From assembly GCF_021155765.1 (NCBI RefSeq), contig NC_060108.1, positions 25,259,025 to 25,323,024 on the forward strand: 64,000 nt of DNA, in the 5' to 3' direction. This DNA is from Diprion similis. Lineage: Eukaryota; Arthropoda; Insecta; Hymenoptera; Diprionidae. Below the pieces are notes generated by a model, which worked only from the letters and a program-made list of their open reading frames with translations, had not been told where the DNA came from and did not search any database. This document shows positions 63,415-64,000 of the stretch, one piece after another. The translations under genes and the position numbers were made by a program. Within the stretch, counting starts at the first letter, position 1. The number at the start of each line of letters is the position of its first letter.

Positions 63415-64000
63415 CATTATTCAACTTGATGAAACAGCGTTTTTTTCTTCTTTTCAACACGGATATATTTAGCGCTATTATACATTACACACGATATACC
63501 GTCAGTGACGAAACATCGCACGCTTTGTATACAAGCGTAAAAATATAATCTACGTAGCGTCGAAACGTAGGTATAATAAGACACGTACCTACACACATGG
63601 TTCATAAAGAATATAGTACGATTGGACAAACAACGTGATGAACAATGTGCGCGCATGACGCAATTATAGATATATACACATGCATGTGCTGAAATTCTTA
63701 TCACGGTTGAAACGAAGTTGATTATACAAATTTTATCACCACGTGCAAACATTGGGTCCAAAGTAAGTAATCAGAGGATCGAGATTCTAGATTCCCCGAC
63801 TGAAACGCCAAGTGGTCGAGTTTTTTTCCTCATTTTTTGCGATAATGTTTCTATTTCAATACCATGGGATGGTTGGACCCAAACCCCGTCTTTGACGACG
63901 AACCTCCGTTCGTACAGAATACGAGTATAACGGTACTCGATACGCCTTCTCGGTTTCTTTTATCTATCTGACTGGAAAATGCCTTCATAATTCAAGTCAG

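Larger units (their letters stand above)
62359..64000. other. Window end, no gene supported
   Basis: Contains a poly(A) tract at 62511-62531 and a poly(T) tract at 63398-63414. Short open frames at 62484-62750, 63417-63761 and 63718-63930 have no recognisable protein or splice support. Confidence 0.45.

Noticed and set aside
1-64000. CRISPR arrays, bacterial operons, prophage or plasmid features
   Set aside because: There are no regular direct repeats with spacers, no ribosome binding sites ordering genes, and all recognisable genes are intron-containing animal genes or match animal families.

Overview
This window looks like nuclear DNA of an insect. It is AT-rich and mostly non-coding, with GT-AG introns, small internal exons, AT microsatellites, homopolymer tracts and one decayed non-LTR retrotransposon. 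The proteins are clearly animal orthologues, and the lack of CpG depletion outside genes suggests Hymenoptera. A sawfly is my guess, not something the sequence proves. There are no bacterial operons, CRISPR arrays, rRNAs or convincing tRNAs.

I rebuilt ten multi-exon or single-exon protein genes by joining open frames at splice sites. Positions 2078-31341 hold three tandem minus-strand MARVEL-domain membrane protein genes: a singles bar-like gene (2078-3018), a second MARVEL gene (8046-9890) and a CMTM4-like gene (15232-31341). All three have four coding exons with every junction in phase 0. The third has a 14.6-kb first intron, and inside it on the same strand lies an uninterrupted frame for the axonemal dynein intermediate chain DNAI3/WDR63 (16899-20288).

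Positions 34193-46290 hold Rab40 (plus), an unrecognised 285-residue protein (plus, 37308-38320), GID4 (minus, 40814-42733) and insomniac, the KCTD2/5/17 orthologue (plus, 43099-46290). GID4 and insomniac start only 365 bp apart, head to head. Positions 50389-54694 hold LAMTOR2 (minus) and the 11-exon radial spoke head gene RSPH4A (minus), which has one GC-AG intron.

From 54.7 kb to the end there is no gene I can name. A GC-rich stretch at 56.6-58.2 kb may carry the first coding exons of a plus-strand gene that continues past the window, and a 160-codon open minus frame at 61881-62358 is unexplained.

Functional links: three of the named genes work with ubiquitin ligases (Rab40 with Cullin-5, GID4 with CTLH, insomniac with Cullin-3), and two are motile-axoneme parts (DNAI3, RSPH4A). 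I see no evidence that these groupings mean co-regulation. The only structured cluster is the MARVEL trio.
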